Positions 25,301 through 36,300 of a DNA stretch of 64,000 nt are shown in pieces. Source of the DNA: Toxoplasma gondii ME49 (Eukaryota > Apicomplexa > Conoidasida > Eucoccidiorida > Sarcocystidae); assembly GCF_000006565.2 (NCBI RefSeq), contig NC_031474.1:2143662-2207661 (forward strand), in the 5' to 3' direction. The translations under genes were made by a program, and so were the position numbers. Position 1 is the first letter of the stretch. Each line of letters starts with the position of its first letter. The notes beneath the pieces are model-generated. The model was not told the DNA's origin, did no database searches, and saw only the letters and a list, made by a program, of their open reading frames with translations.

Positions 25301-26677
25301 TTTCTCATTCCTGCGTTGGAGTGGCGGACATCCATTTCTCTTGTTAGATGTGTATACTGGCAACAGAGGGGACAGTGAGAGAAATTCACGAAGGTCATGC
25401 TCCTATGTTTCGCGTAGCCCATCAATGTAACTGTTGACTTTGTCGTGCACGTCGCAAGCCATATGAAGACCGGAAGGTGTTTTGCTGCGAAATCGCAACA
25501 GAAAACGATTAAACGCTGTACCGCGTATCCGTGACTGCAACATGATCATCGCACACAGAGTGTCTGCCTCCTGTTTGCCTTCTTTCTTTCTTTCCGGAGG
25601 AGGAAGCAATTGTACCGATGGGGTAGGGCACAGACTGCCTTTTTCTCTCATATACGCTGCACTCGTGGTCCATTTTTACCCTAACCTAGGAAGAGAAACT
25701 TGAGTTTTCCCCATGTTTCATTCAGTAGACGCGGCGTTTGCTGCCTTGCTTTATCTTCCAGATATGTCGGTCACCAAACAGACGAACACATCCTCAGTTC
25801 ACAGTGAACGAAGATAATGAATTCTGGATAAAGCCTTTTCAGGCTGGGCTGTCGCGACAGCATGTGGGCTCTCGGTTATTGCGTAGAAGAACTGTTGTGT
25901 TTCCAAAAATGTAAACCAGAGATTTCAGCAGCAAAATCTGAGACACCGCAAATTGCTAGTTGGCGGTGTCTTCGAGTTCTAAGGCAACGGACAGCCCCGG
26001 AACGGCTTCTCTCGTGATAGTGTGCGACACCATTTTTCGGAGTATACCCGTGTTTTGTGCACCCGAAATGGCAAGGGCCATGCGAAAGCAGACAGGCTCT
26101 TTTGACAAACTGGGGAGGTCGTCTCGTAACGATATGATTCTGACTTTCCGTTGTAGTATGCCCGACACGGGTTACAGGCCCCTACCGCCGCGCGAATCGC
26201 TGCCAAGACCGGAAACACTTGAAAAGTTTGTCTTTTCTGGGGCAAGATAGACGCAAAATACAAGTGCAACGAACGCAAAGAATGGCCAGGAGAGACAGCC
26301 TTCGATAGACGAAAAATGCAGACAAAGAACGAGGACAAACAACAAAGAATAAGAGGAGCGATGCGCTTGCCCCCTTTCCCCCTCCCCCCTGCAGGGTGCA
26401 AGCACACAGGCACTGAGAGGACAAAAAGGACAGTTTAGCAGAGCGCGATGCGCTGCAGGTGGAAGAAGACGAAAGGCAGGGGAAACGCGGACGACATCAG
26501 AGGAGTCTTTCGTCTTCGGGAATCCAGCACTGCAACCTCTTGTCCTTCTTGCACTTGTTCCTTCGTTTCTGCCAGTTTTCGTCTCCTTACAACATCCAGG
26601 CTCAGCCTTCAGGTTGACTGTGAGGCAAGCGCCCGAGACTCCTGCAATAGGAAACGGGCACAGAAAACCGAGACGTT
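22347..26677. other. 4.3-kb gap without a defensible gene
   Basis: This holds the 5' flank of the 1,296-residue gene and the 3' flank of ISY1. Short open frames occur on both strands: plus 23024-23311, minus 24942-25169, minus 24500-24739, minus 25403-25651, and three overlapping frames near 25960-26250. None has a chain of phase-matched splice sites or a recognisable family. Part may be untranslated exons or non-coding RNA. Confidence 0.4.
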
Positions 26678-29633
26678 TCAACTCCACAGCCGTTTTGATG
26701 CTTGCTCTGTCTTCCACTCCTTCAACTTCATAAGCTCGACGCAGATGCGTGCGCGAACATCAAAGTGTACAAATAGACATGTATGTTGTTCTGATTGGTA
26801 CGTATGTGCTTGCTTTCGGCACGGACACTTGAAACTCTGACACCGTCACACAATTTATCAATGCGACTATACCGTGCCCATAGTGCGAGTGTGGTGGCGA
26901 ATGCGTCAAGTGAAAGAAGATTACCTTTTCCTTTTCTCTTTGTTGCGTAGACACGTATTTCTCTAGAAGCAGCTGCTTCTTCCGCTCGACGAGCAGACGC
27001 GCGATGGTTTCCGCGCTCGGGACGTCGACGTAGGACTGGAACTCGGGAACCTAAAAACCAATCACATCCGAGACGAAACACACGACTGCTCCGCCTCCAT
27101 CGATCGAGAAACGTCGCCTAGACGCCATGCAAAGGCCCTTCATCCTTCACAAATACCAGCATCTACAGAGACAAGCCGTCGAAAAAAAGACTAGTTCGTC
27201 CCTCCACGGTCCGCATCGTGAAGGCTGCCCTGAAGGGTGTACACTTCTTTACATGGTGTTAACAAACATTCATCCCTCCGGACATTCGTAGCTCTCCATT
27301 AATATATATATACATATATGTATTTTGAGTTCATCGAATACACACAGATCTAGGTTCGTAGGTATACAAGCAGACGACAAAGGAAACGAACACTGACTGC
27401 AAAGACATGCGTGCATTCATAGGTGTGGAGATTCTGGACGACACTCGCTCGCGAAGTTTTTTGTGCAGCTCCTTCGATGCACGTACGCCTCCAGAAGGTT
27501 GGGAAGACGCATCCTGGTCTCGCTTTCTTCTCTTGGATTCTTCGTCGCTGTCAGAATCTGCATCCCCTGCCAAGGGCGCCGATCGGACTCGCTTGCTCCC
27601 GCGTGATGCGCCAAGGGCCTCTTGTCGAAGCTCTTCTTCTCGCACTTTCTCTGCCAAGAGAATCTCCCCGTCTTCCTGAGAAAGAGGAAAGAGGAAAACG
27701 CAGGAAGCGAGGCGCGTTGCATTGGAAACCCACGCCCCAGGTTGTTGAGTTATCCTTAAAAGATTCGAAATGAAGAGGGTCCGGGCCTGCCGGGGGTGCG
27801 CACGGAAATGAGTCAGTCGCCTGCTGTCTCCGCGTTCTTTCCAGATCCGACTTGACTCCTTCTTAGGGGGCAAAAACGGAAACAAAGTCTTCACGGAGGA
27901 AGCGAAAGAAAGAACATGCGATATTCATCAATGCGCAGACAAAAAACGCACGCACCTTGCCGAGCAGGGGAATGAGGAACTAAACACGATGAACCGCAGC
28001 AGTCTTCTACAGGTGTCACACACAGGCTGCTCCATCTTTCTCTCGCGACCTTTCACGGCCGATTCACCACCCGCATCGGCTCGTTGTGTACAACTGTGCA
28101 AGACACGGTTTCCGTTCTGATTTTCCTGAAGTACGGCACCTACCTCATCTCGCCACCCGTAGTAATCTGGTGTGATGTTTTTGAATAGCATTGCACGCGT
28201 TTTGCGAGGCTTCTGCTGCTCCGACGCCTCGCGTTCCAGCAACTCTCTCACACCCTAAAAATCCAACCCAAAACACACTCGTCTTCGCGGAACCATGCGG
28301 AATGGATGCACAGCTCTTATTCGAGGAAGAGAACTGCCGCTTGAAGCGAACGCCTCTTCGAACAGGCATGCGTTCGGCTTCCAAAACACAAAGACAAGGC
28401 CTTAATTATCAACCTACATGCAACAGTTGACACTCCTTCAGCGCCCTACTCAAGGAATGAGGAAGGGACATAAGGAGAACGAGAAGGCAAAACAGCAGGA
28501 AAGAAACGAGAAGCAGGAGACGCAGGTACAGAACACGGAGAAGAAGGAAATGAGGGGAGGAGGACGAGAAACAATCTCCTCACGCTGAGGGAGAGGATTA
28601 CTTAAATATATATGCAGGTGATACACGTTCATCTACATACGACGAGGAGGAACCAGAGGTGAAACGGGAAGCCTGCATGACGCTCACTCTCACCTTTAGC
28701 TCCTTCGCGGCGCCAAAGTACATGTACCCATCGGCGCCGGCAGCGCTCATTTTGCTCATGGCCTCCAGAGCCGTTGCGGAGGCCGAGTAGTCTGGGCCGC
28801 CGAGCTGAAAAAAAGAACGAGCGAGAGAGCAAGAATCAAAGGTTTCGATTTCGCGCATGTTTCATGCCACCTTTCAGGACTGGACTGTGCCCTTTTGTTG
28901 AGAATGGGGTCGAGACAAAGAGGAACCGCGAGGAAGAGCGACAACAAACAAGTCGAGGCTTCGGGGGCCAGCGCAACGAATCTCACGGACAGAAGGACGA
29001 AACCGAGGGCCGGGCGAGAGAGTCACTGCAGGCCAGAGAGTGGGCTTATCAACGGCGAGAAACCGAGAAAACTAAAGTCGTGAGACGAAAGGCAGGGCGC
29101 CGTGACGCAGTTGAAAGAAGAAACGCTTGGGAAGCAGAACGAGAATGAAGGGGAGAGAAAGCGAGGGAGGGAGAGACAGAAACACAGAGGACGAAGAACG
29201 ACCAAAGCCGAAGAGAGAGAAACGCGTGGCGACGAAGAGAGAAGCATATCCAGAGAGGTAAAGAGATACGCACAGCGAGGAGCAGAGAGAGGGAGAGTTC
29301 CAAGAATTCTCGTCTTAGCAGAGTGTCGTTCTGCATATACCTCTTTGATTCGGAACTCCCAGGCTTTTTTGACGCGAATCATTCGATTGATGTCATCGTT
29401 CAAGTCGCGGATTCGATGCTCTCCCAGACTCGCGTCCTGGACCTGCGTGATCAGCTTCCCGATCTCACGCATGACCTCGCTTCGCCTGCAAAACCAGCAA
29501 AGGAAAAAAACCGGAAAACCTCTGCCACTCGACCGCACTCTCAACGTCCGACAAGGCCGAACACGCCACGTACAGAGACATACATTTCTGTACATCGATG
29601 TACATGCATGCATATCTATCTACCTTATTTATC

Positions 29634-29668
<35 letters not shown>

Positions 29669-29683
29669 CTATAACTATCTATC

Positions 29684-29722
<39 letters not shown>

Positions 29723-30119
29723 CTATAACTATCTATCTACATATATACATACATATATTTGTATAAAGTTAAACACTGACATCCCGAGATACCCGTTGGA
29801 ATGTAAGTATACTTGGAGCTTCAGATGTGAGGACGTATTCGTATGTGGCTGCTTGTCGATACAGTCTGAACAGCTGAGATCGGCCTCCAGCTAAAACGTG
29901 GAGAACTCTCCGTTTTACTCTGAACATAACCAACTGCGTTCTTCTGCTCTTCTCTGTTCCCCATAAATTCCTTTACCATTTTTCCGCCTGCTTCAGGTCC
30001 TGGCAGGAGTTGACGTCTCTGGGTCGCCTCTCGCGAGAAGCGGCGCCCTTGACGACAGCATCCTTGACCGCCAGCCATTTGTTCAGCACTGCGTTCGCCC
30101 TCTCTGCGTTTCTCGCCAT
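26678..30119 (-). CDS. ISY1: ISY1, pre-mRNA splicing factor of the NineTeen/Prp19-associated set
   Basis: Exons: 29977-30119, 29341-29485, 28694-28804, 28144-28254, 27445-27675, 26925-27050 and 26678-26734. These total 924 nt, or 307 residues, against 285 in human ISY1. Family landmarks are in order: N-terminus MARNAERANAVLNKW (human MARNAEKAMTALARF); KQAEKWRSEV; LGEHRIRDLNDDINR; LGGPDY; MYFGAAKELKGVRELLE; PRKTRAMLF; DYYGW; and a C-terminal ERKKQLLLEKYVS matching human VRRKKMELLQKYAS. A Ser/Asp/Arg-rich linker (exon 5) replaces the acidic linker of other species. ISY1 sits in the catalytic spliceosome, where it contacts the branch-site/U6 region and affects splicing fidelity. Exon boundaries 1-4 and 6 are strong. 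The exon 5 donor (CGA before GTGTCG) is weak but phase-correct. The last exon (LMKLKEWKTEQASKRLWS, then stop) rests on frame alone. Confidence 0.93.
27299..27322. repeat. TA-rich microsatellite in ISY1 intron 5
   Basis: Alternating TA interrupted once (ATATATATATACATATATG), in the intron between the exon ending at 27445 and the exon starting at 27050. Confidence 0.8.
28780..29335 (+). other. Purine-rich strand over ISY1 intron 2
   Basis: The plus strand is dominated by GA-rich runs (such as GAGGGAGAGACAGAAACA) across the intron, so the ISY1 transcript carries a long pyrimidine-rich tract there. The same bias is seen at 28450-28560 and over the 5' flank at 30120-30345. It produces long spurious open frames on both strands, which I did not annotate. 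Confidence 0.6.
29631..29755. repeat. Compound AT-rich minisatellite in ISY1 intron 1
   Basis: A unit of about 50-54 bp is repeated twice, with a third partial copy from 29735. The unit is ATCTACAT, then an (AT)n tract, then GTATCTATAACTATCT. Copies 29631-29680 and 29681-29734 differ only in the length of the AT tract, the pattern expected of slippage plus unit duplication. Confidence 0.9.
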
Positions 30120-30367
30120 ATTGGAGAGAAACAGAAGAAATCGACGAGAAAAGAAGGAAAACACGAAGGAAGACCCGAGAAAACAGAGTCGAAACACACC
30201 GCGTGCGGTGCACAGGAAAAGCCCAAAGCGCGACGAAGCGGAGGAGGAAGAGAAAAGAGACAGGAGAGAGCGAAAGAAAAGAAACGAAGGCAAGAGCAAA
30301 GAAGCAAAGGAAGAAAAAGAGTAAGAAAGGGAAAGATGGAAGTGCCGCAGAACCGGTTTGTGTTTTT

Positions 30368-30464
30368 TTTTTATCTTCGGACGAGTCCACGAAGAGAGGG
30401 TGGGGGCAAGAGTGGCAAAGACGCTTGGCTTCTCTCTTCTGGCCAACGCGTCCGAAGATAAAAA
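30368..30464. other. 97-nt imperfect palindrome (hairpin-forming) upstream of ISY1
   Basis: The outer arms are a perfect 16-nt inverted repeat: TTTTTATCTTCGGACG at 30368-30383 and its complement at 30449-30464. Inside, after unpaired stretches of 7 and 9 nt, a second 8-bp stem pairs GAAGAGAG (30391-30398) with CTCTCTTC (30432-30439), leaving a 33-nt apical loop. It lies about 250-345 nt upstream of the ISY1 ATG, in the promoter or 5' untranslated region. Confidence 0.75.
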
Positions 30465-32506
30465 GCACAAGTTCTCCGAAATGTTTTGTTCCTCTGCTTT
30501 TCACAAGCCCCTTTCGGCACTTTTTCTCGCGCTCCCGTTGTCCTGGGAGAGACGCGAGAACCGCGGGGAATAAACGCGGGATTTCCCCTGAAAATGTCGC
30601 TTCTCTACCTTTGATTTCAGAATGAATTTCCCCCTCAAAGATTCCCCTCAAACTACAAGGTGAGGAAGAAGCCATGCGAAGAATACCTGCCTGTTTCCGG
30701 TGCCTCGCCGCCCAGCAGCTGGGGGGAACGCATGCACGTCGTTGCCTCGACGAAACAAGACAGAGAAAAGACTGGGTCAAAGAATTCTTCCCACTTTCTG
30801 TTACCCAACCCCAGTAAATGTGTATATTATCTTGTCATGCACATATTTTTTGGACGAAAAAGATGGAGGACGGCTGGTAAGATCGGACAGAGAGGGAGGT
30901 CTTAGACCTTCTCACGCTTTTCCCAAAATCGACACACAGGCGACGGTAGCTTTTCAACAAGTTGAAAACACGGTCTCGTTTGACGCCACTGCCCCCGGCG
31001 GTCTTTGAGACCACTCCCAGCATCAGCTTCTTCATGAATGCTCACATGCTCCGCTCACATTTCTTCCATGTGCATACCTTCCATGTATATAGAGATACAA
31101 AAGTGTAGTTAGGCGTGTTCTGTCAAGATACGTGCATAGTATCTCTGTCAATATATGTATGCATACATTTTCTCCCTTTAAGTATTTCCGTATCTCTCTT
31201 TCAACAGATGCGTGCATTCTGTCTCCTTGCACATGCACTTTTTTCTTCTCCATGCCTATGCGCACCATCACTCTCTTTCTGTCGCAGTATACTGTTCCAC
31301 GTATCTTGAATTCCGTCTGAGTGCCAGACAGCCGAAACAGGAAAGCTTGCACCGTCTAGTGACACGCACTCCTGAACCTCGGAGGCGCTGATGCGCTTCG
31401 CGCGCCCAAAGGAAGCAGAAGACTTCACTATACGGTCAAAGACGCTAAATGAGTGGAAAACAACAGAGAGCAACTGTTTTCACAAAAGGGCTGAGTTCTC
31501 AGCGCGAACAAGCAAATGACGCAGATTACCACTGACAGAACTAGCCACACCAAAGATCTCTTTCGTGGCGTTCTTCGGATCGCGGATTCCCTCCTGTGGG
31601 GCCTCGAAGCATTCTTCCGTATTTCGCCAGTTTAGACAAAACCGCATGAGTGACATCGAAGCGGGCTCCTGCCATATTCTGTATCTTGGTGGCGGGGGAC
31701 GACCCGGAATTCCCTGAAGAGAACACGTTCACCTTCTCTTCGCTTGACACTTTTCGATGTCGCGGGCCTCCACTCACGATCGAAGAAGGGCACTCTTGAA
31801 GTGTAGTGCGACGCGTATCGGATCGTGCAGTTCGTGGATGCTTTTTTCGCTATTGTCGCTTGCAGTTCGACTCCAGAGACTTCATGCAAGGGAAAGTGGT
31901 TCGAGCGAAGCGTCGCCGCAACACGGAGATTCTTGAGTAACTCTCTCGGGTTCAACCGACTCTCGTTACTCTGCGTCTGGATCTATTAGTTTCTTTAGAG
32001 TTTGCCAACAGGAGAAACGCGCTAATTGGAGAGACAGGGGGGAGCCCATTCTGGAGCTCTGTTGCACCACATGCAGGGGCCGTTCTTAAGACCGGAAAAA
32101 CATCCGCGGTTACACGAATTTTACGTGACTGAATGCCTCGTGACTCTGAAACACAGTTCCCTCGTCGACCCACGAATTGGATTGATGCTACATATTCACG
32201 GTCCTGAGTTACCGGAGTCGAGTTCAAACGTGCTAGCAAGGCATAAGGTGATGACTGCCGCGAAGAAGAACGCGTGATACGAGATACTTGCGCGGGCAAA
32301 AAGCTTTAGGTTTCGCGGTACGCCATCTTTAGCCGCGAGAATGGTTAAAACACCGCGTTTCGTAGTTACACCGAAAAAACGATTCACCAGATCAAAAATC
32401 CAGTAGCGCAAACACACTCAAAGGGTATCTTCCCCTGTAGCCAAAGTTCCTAGCAGAGAAAGAGTCGACATTTAGCACCAGTCTCTACGCACACACGAAT
32501 GCGTGC

Positions 32507-32530
32507 ATATATATATATATATATATATAT
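32507..32530. repeat. (AT)n microsatellite, URI 3' flank
   Basis: About 12 uninterrupted AT units, roughly 320 nt past the URI stop codon. Confidence 0.9.
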
Positions 32531-32851
32531 GTAGTTGCGTGCTTTTGGTGTATGTGCATGTTTTTAAGTTCCGAGACACAACCTCGCTTCAATGCAGTCC
32601 TTGACAAATAGTTACAAAGTGCAGAACGAGGTTTGAGACGAGCACCTGCACTTCGTGGGGATTCGCGGCGCGGTGCACTCTCTGGATCATTAAGATGAAT
32701 GCATGCAAAACAGTTATCACATTCACAATTTGAAGTTCCATCCATGCTGTCGCTCTTGCGTCTACGACCGTAACACTGGACCTCTGCCGTGGTATTTTTA
32801 TCCTCTGTTTTAATCCCCTTTCCGCCTCTGTTTGTTCACTGGTTCGTCTCT

Positions 32852-34852
32852 CTAGCACTGTGGATGCTGCCTCAGAGCTTTGAAAAGCGAGACTTTCTTG
32901 GTCGGTTGTGCGTCTTCTGGTTTCGTGTTCTCTGCTCTCGGACTGCATCCCGGACTCCTGTCGTCTCCTCTTTTCACGCTGCTCTCGTTCTTCACTTGCG
33001 CATGCAAGCGTCCCGCCTCCGGTGCGTCTCCCCGCTCGTCTCTGGCGCTCCGCTCCACAATGCGTTCTGCCACTGCGGGAGACCACGAGCACGCAGAACG
33101 AGCCTTTTCGCCGTCGCCTCTCTCGGCGCCGAATCCACCACCAGACGCTGACAGCGAGGAAGTTGACGGACAAGCGGGAGAAGGCGACAACTTCTCTGTG
33201 CCTGCCGAGGTCGATCCGCGTCTGCTCCTTTCCGCTGCAGCATCCAAAGGCGGCTCCGGTTTGCCGCCTGGCGACGAACCGACAGGATGTCCTGCGTTTG
33301 TCGGTCTGTTCTCACCTCCCCTGCCGGCGCCTTCGGTGCTTCTCGCGAGGCTGACCGAGGCTCTGGAATACGCATCAAATTCGTTTCCCTCTGAAACGCT
33401 CATCGCGGGACCTGGGCCTCGCTCTGGTGAGGGTGAAAGCGAGAGACGACGGACAGCAGTCGACTCGCCGCTGCCTAGTTCCTGGGAGTCGACGCTCTCG
33501 GCCACAACCGGCCTCTGCCTTTGTTCTTCTTTCCCCGGCTCCTCTTCGTCGCTCGTGTACTCCTCCACGATCTCCACGAAACCATCTTTGGTGAAGTGAG
33601 CCTGTCCTTTCTTTCCGGCCTGCTCGCGCTCTTCGCCTGCGGATGCCGCGGAACTCGCTCCCGGCTTCCCGACAGCAGGTCCACCCGAGAACGCTGCTGC
33701 GCCTGCGCCGCTTCGCACGCGCTCTTCTTGGCCAATCTGGAGCTGCGCGCGCAGCTTCTTGACTTTGTCGTCCACGACTTTCTCCTGTTCCCGCAAGAGC
33801 GCTTCTCGGCGGCTCAAGAGCCCCAACGCCCCGCACTCGCTGCTCTCTCTACACTTCCCCGTCTGCGCCTCTTGGCTTCTCCCGGCTGAAGGAGGTGACG
33901 CAGAAGCAGAAGAGAGCGCTCGCGTGGAAGAGCAAGACGCATGGCCTAGACGGAAGGTCGCGAGGTAGTCTCCGCCCAAATGCAGAAGCGGCGGGGCGGC
34001 CGACGGCAGGAGGCAGCCTGGAAGCAGAGCCTCGGTCGTGAGAGGGATGAAAATGCGGGGACAGGGAGACGCAGAGACGGCAGCGGCTGCTGAGTCAATG
34101 GGAGAACAGGGCGAAGAACATGACGGCGGAGAGGAGGGTGGAGCACCCGGGGCGACATCGCGAGGTCCAACGTGGAAGCACGGAGAAAGGTAGTGAGATA
34201 GGAGAGACGAGGCGGCCTGAACGGGGAGAAAAAGGCCATTCGAAAAACAGACACAAAGATGTTGTGCTGTCCACCGGAAATAACGCGGGCACCGGGGCAC
34301 CTAGAGATTCAGAGCTTCAAGAGATCGTACCGAGTTCTGCAAAGCTAAAAATGGTTCCGCTTGTTCTTCGTATTCGCCAACACAGAGGCGTAGCAGCCAC
34401 ACAGTTCTGTACACGGTCTCGAGTCCACGCGCGGACCCTAGGAGAATGCTGCCTTCCTCAGCCCAGTCGTATCCCCTTCTTCGCTTCGCCTCTTTCTTGT
34501 CTGTCCTTTAAGACAGTGCAGTTGGCATGTCTACCTCCAGGGAGAGTTAAACAAACAGACGATACTACACGGGATGTTCGCCCAACCTCGTTTTTTCCTC
34601 CGCCTGTATCGCGACCATAGTCTCGACCATCTCCTCTTCTCCGCTCCTTCCACAGCTCCTCTACGTCGTCGTGTTCCCTCGTTTTTCTTTTCTTCCTCCT
34701 TTTGTTCGCTCTTTCTTCTCTGCGCCTACCTCGTGCTGGTCAAGTTGCGTCTTCAGCTCCTCAGCAGCGGCTTCATGCTGCTGCAGCGCGCGCATGAGGT
34801 GTCTCACCGCGCCCTCGACAGAAGGAGAGGGAGAAGACCGGTTGAGAGCCAT
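32852..34852 (-). CDS. URI1: URI/Bud27-type unconventional prefoldin-like protein
   Basis: Exon 1 is 34730-34852 (ATG at 34852) and exon 2 is 32852-34216. The junction is phase 0 and gives 495 residues. Exon 1 encodes one amphipathic helix (RHLMRALQQHEAAAEELKTQ), the first arm of an alpha-prefoldin coiled coil. Exon 2 carries the beta-hairpin core (TTEALLPGCLLPSAAPPLLH, then LGGDYLATF), the second helix (REALLREQEKVVDDKVKKL), an acidic URI-like stretch (GFVEIVEEYTSDEEE) and a Ser/Glu/Arg-rich tail. It ends in KKVSLFKALRQHPQC, which resembles the conserved C-terminal VSRFKAAR of animal URI. URI works in the R2TP/prefoldin-like system that assembles RNA polymerase subunits through RPB5. A Ser/Pro/Ala-rich insertion of about 50 residues separates the first helix from the beta-hairpin. 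The assignment rests on the order of elements plus both end motifs; the alternative is a generic prefoldin-domain protein. Confidence 0.75.
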
Positions 34853-36300
34853 TCCGATGCGACGAACAAACGCTCTGGCGACTCTGTGCTGCGGCCAAAA
34901 AAGGAGAGAGAACGGCTGTTCCCCGTGAGTCTTGAGCGCGAACGTGACAGGACGGTCTTGGAAAGGAAGAACGTGAAAGCGGGGGTAAGCGATAGACGAG
35001 AAGCCGAGAACGCCCTAGGAGAAAGAAACGAGAGGGAGAGATGAGTGGCATCGAGGAGAAGGAGGCGAGTGGAAAGCAGGAAACGCAGGGGCCCGCCGAG
35101 GGGAGAGTCCGGTGCATGCAGAAACTTTCGAAATTCCACTTCTTGGAAGAGGGAACGAAGGCGAAAGAGAGGAACAAAGATGCAGGCCACAGACATTGAA
35201 GGGGCACCAAGGAAGACAACACTTCGTCGAAAACGAAGACTTCTCCTGAAGAGATTGTTCTGTTTTCTCTGTTATCTTTTGATGTTGATCGCGTCAACTC
35301 ATGAAGTCAGACGCTGTCTGCCTGGCATCTGTCTGGGGAAAGGACTGGGAAAATTGTTTCAAACGAGCTCTGGAGACACCCCGAGAGACATTGGCATCCG
35401 TTCATTGAACTACAGAGAAAAGAAAACCGAAGCGGCCATTTTTGCCGCTGAAAGAAAGGTCGATTCGCCGATCGAGAGGCCTCCACATGCTTCAGTCACG
35501 GCGTCTCTCTCGGAATGCGATTTGCGCACGCGCTGGACGGCAGCTCGTTGCATGCAGATTTGGCAAAGAAAGTTCCACATAGAGACCTGAGAAGAAGTTT
35601 CTGCCCCTCTTCATTTTTGTCTTTCCTTTCCTGCTGGTTTGTTGTCTTTTCAAGGAGCGAGTGTGGGAGCCTCAGCGTGTGCAATTTCTTGCTTCGCCTT
35701 GCGTTCAACGTCCCATTGTGAGGGGCCGCCTAGAACGAGAGCGGTCTCGGATTCGAGCGTCGGGGCAACGCGAGGCGAAAGGGATTAAAACTCGGCAAAA
35801 TCACCTGGGATTGGGTGGAAATGGCCTTGTTGAACGCTTGCAAGAAGGAAATTCTTCGAGCGAAAGCTCTAAAACCTAGGGCGAGTCGCGGGTGCCATTA
35901 CGGTATTGCGCAGGCTTCAAAGGTTTTTCAGTTCTGGGCCTCGAGTGACCTCTGCATGGGAGGACATGTCGAGGCCGGGGACGCCTTCGGATTTTTTCTA
36001 GCCAGAACGACGAAGAAGTCGAGAGCGGTTTTCCCCGTCAGTTTTTCAAGGTGCGTGTACCATTCGGCTCTCCCCCAGTGCTGCTTGTTTTTGAGTCCAG
36101 AGGTCGCGGTAAAAACCTCCTGCAAGATCCAAGATTTCTTGAAGCTGTGTCCCCTCTTCCTCCATTGACTTTTATCTTTTGTATCTCGTGAACGACTTCC
36201 TTCGCAAAACAGAGACGCTGTGGAGTTCGGTGGAAAGAGCAATGTGTGTCTGTCTTTCTTCCGAGCTTCTCTAAGCACCACACGCGGTGTCCTCGGCAAA
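34853..36300. promoter_or_regulatory. Divergent promoter region between URI and the DEAD-box helicase
   Basis: This 1.45-kb gap separates two genes transcribed outward. It contains two TGCATGCA palindromes (35113-35120 and 35549-35556), a motif reported as a cis-element in coccidian promoters. It also has GAGACGC in both orientations: minus strand at 35501-35507 and plus strand at 36212-36218, the latter about 83 nt upstream of the helicase ATG. The open frame at 35045-35590 lacks further support and is not called. Confidence 0.5.

Larger units (their letters stand above)
30120..32851. other. Gap between ISY1 start and URI stop
   Basis: This is the ISY1 5' flank and the URI 3' flank. It contains a 97-nt imperfect palindrome (30368-30464) and an AT microsatellite (32507-32530). 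A minus-strand open frame at 31541-31777 (78 codons) has ordinary composition but no splice chain, so it is not called. Nothing else is supported. Confidence 0.5.

Noticed and set aside
24942..25651. Minus-strand frames with protein-like composition
   Set aside because: They end in stops without usable donors between them, so they cannot be chained into a gene.
25956..26413. Three overlapping open frames on both strands near 26 kb
   Set aside because: No frame has a family match, a good start or splice partners. Overlap of three frames points to low stop density rather than coding.
29102..29674. Long plus-strand frame rich in Arg and Glu
   Set aside because: It is a by-product of purine-rich intron sequence of ISY1 on the other strand and overlaps a conserved ISY1 exon.
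36220..36300. Upstream extension of the helicase frame
   Set aside because: The frame is open but begins at GTG. The first ATG is at 36301 in a near-perfect coccidian start context.
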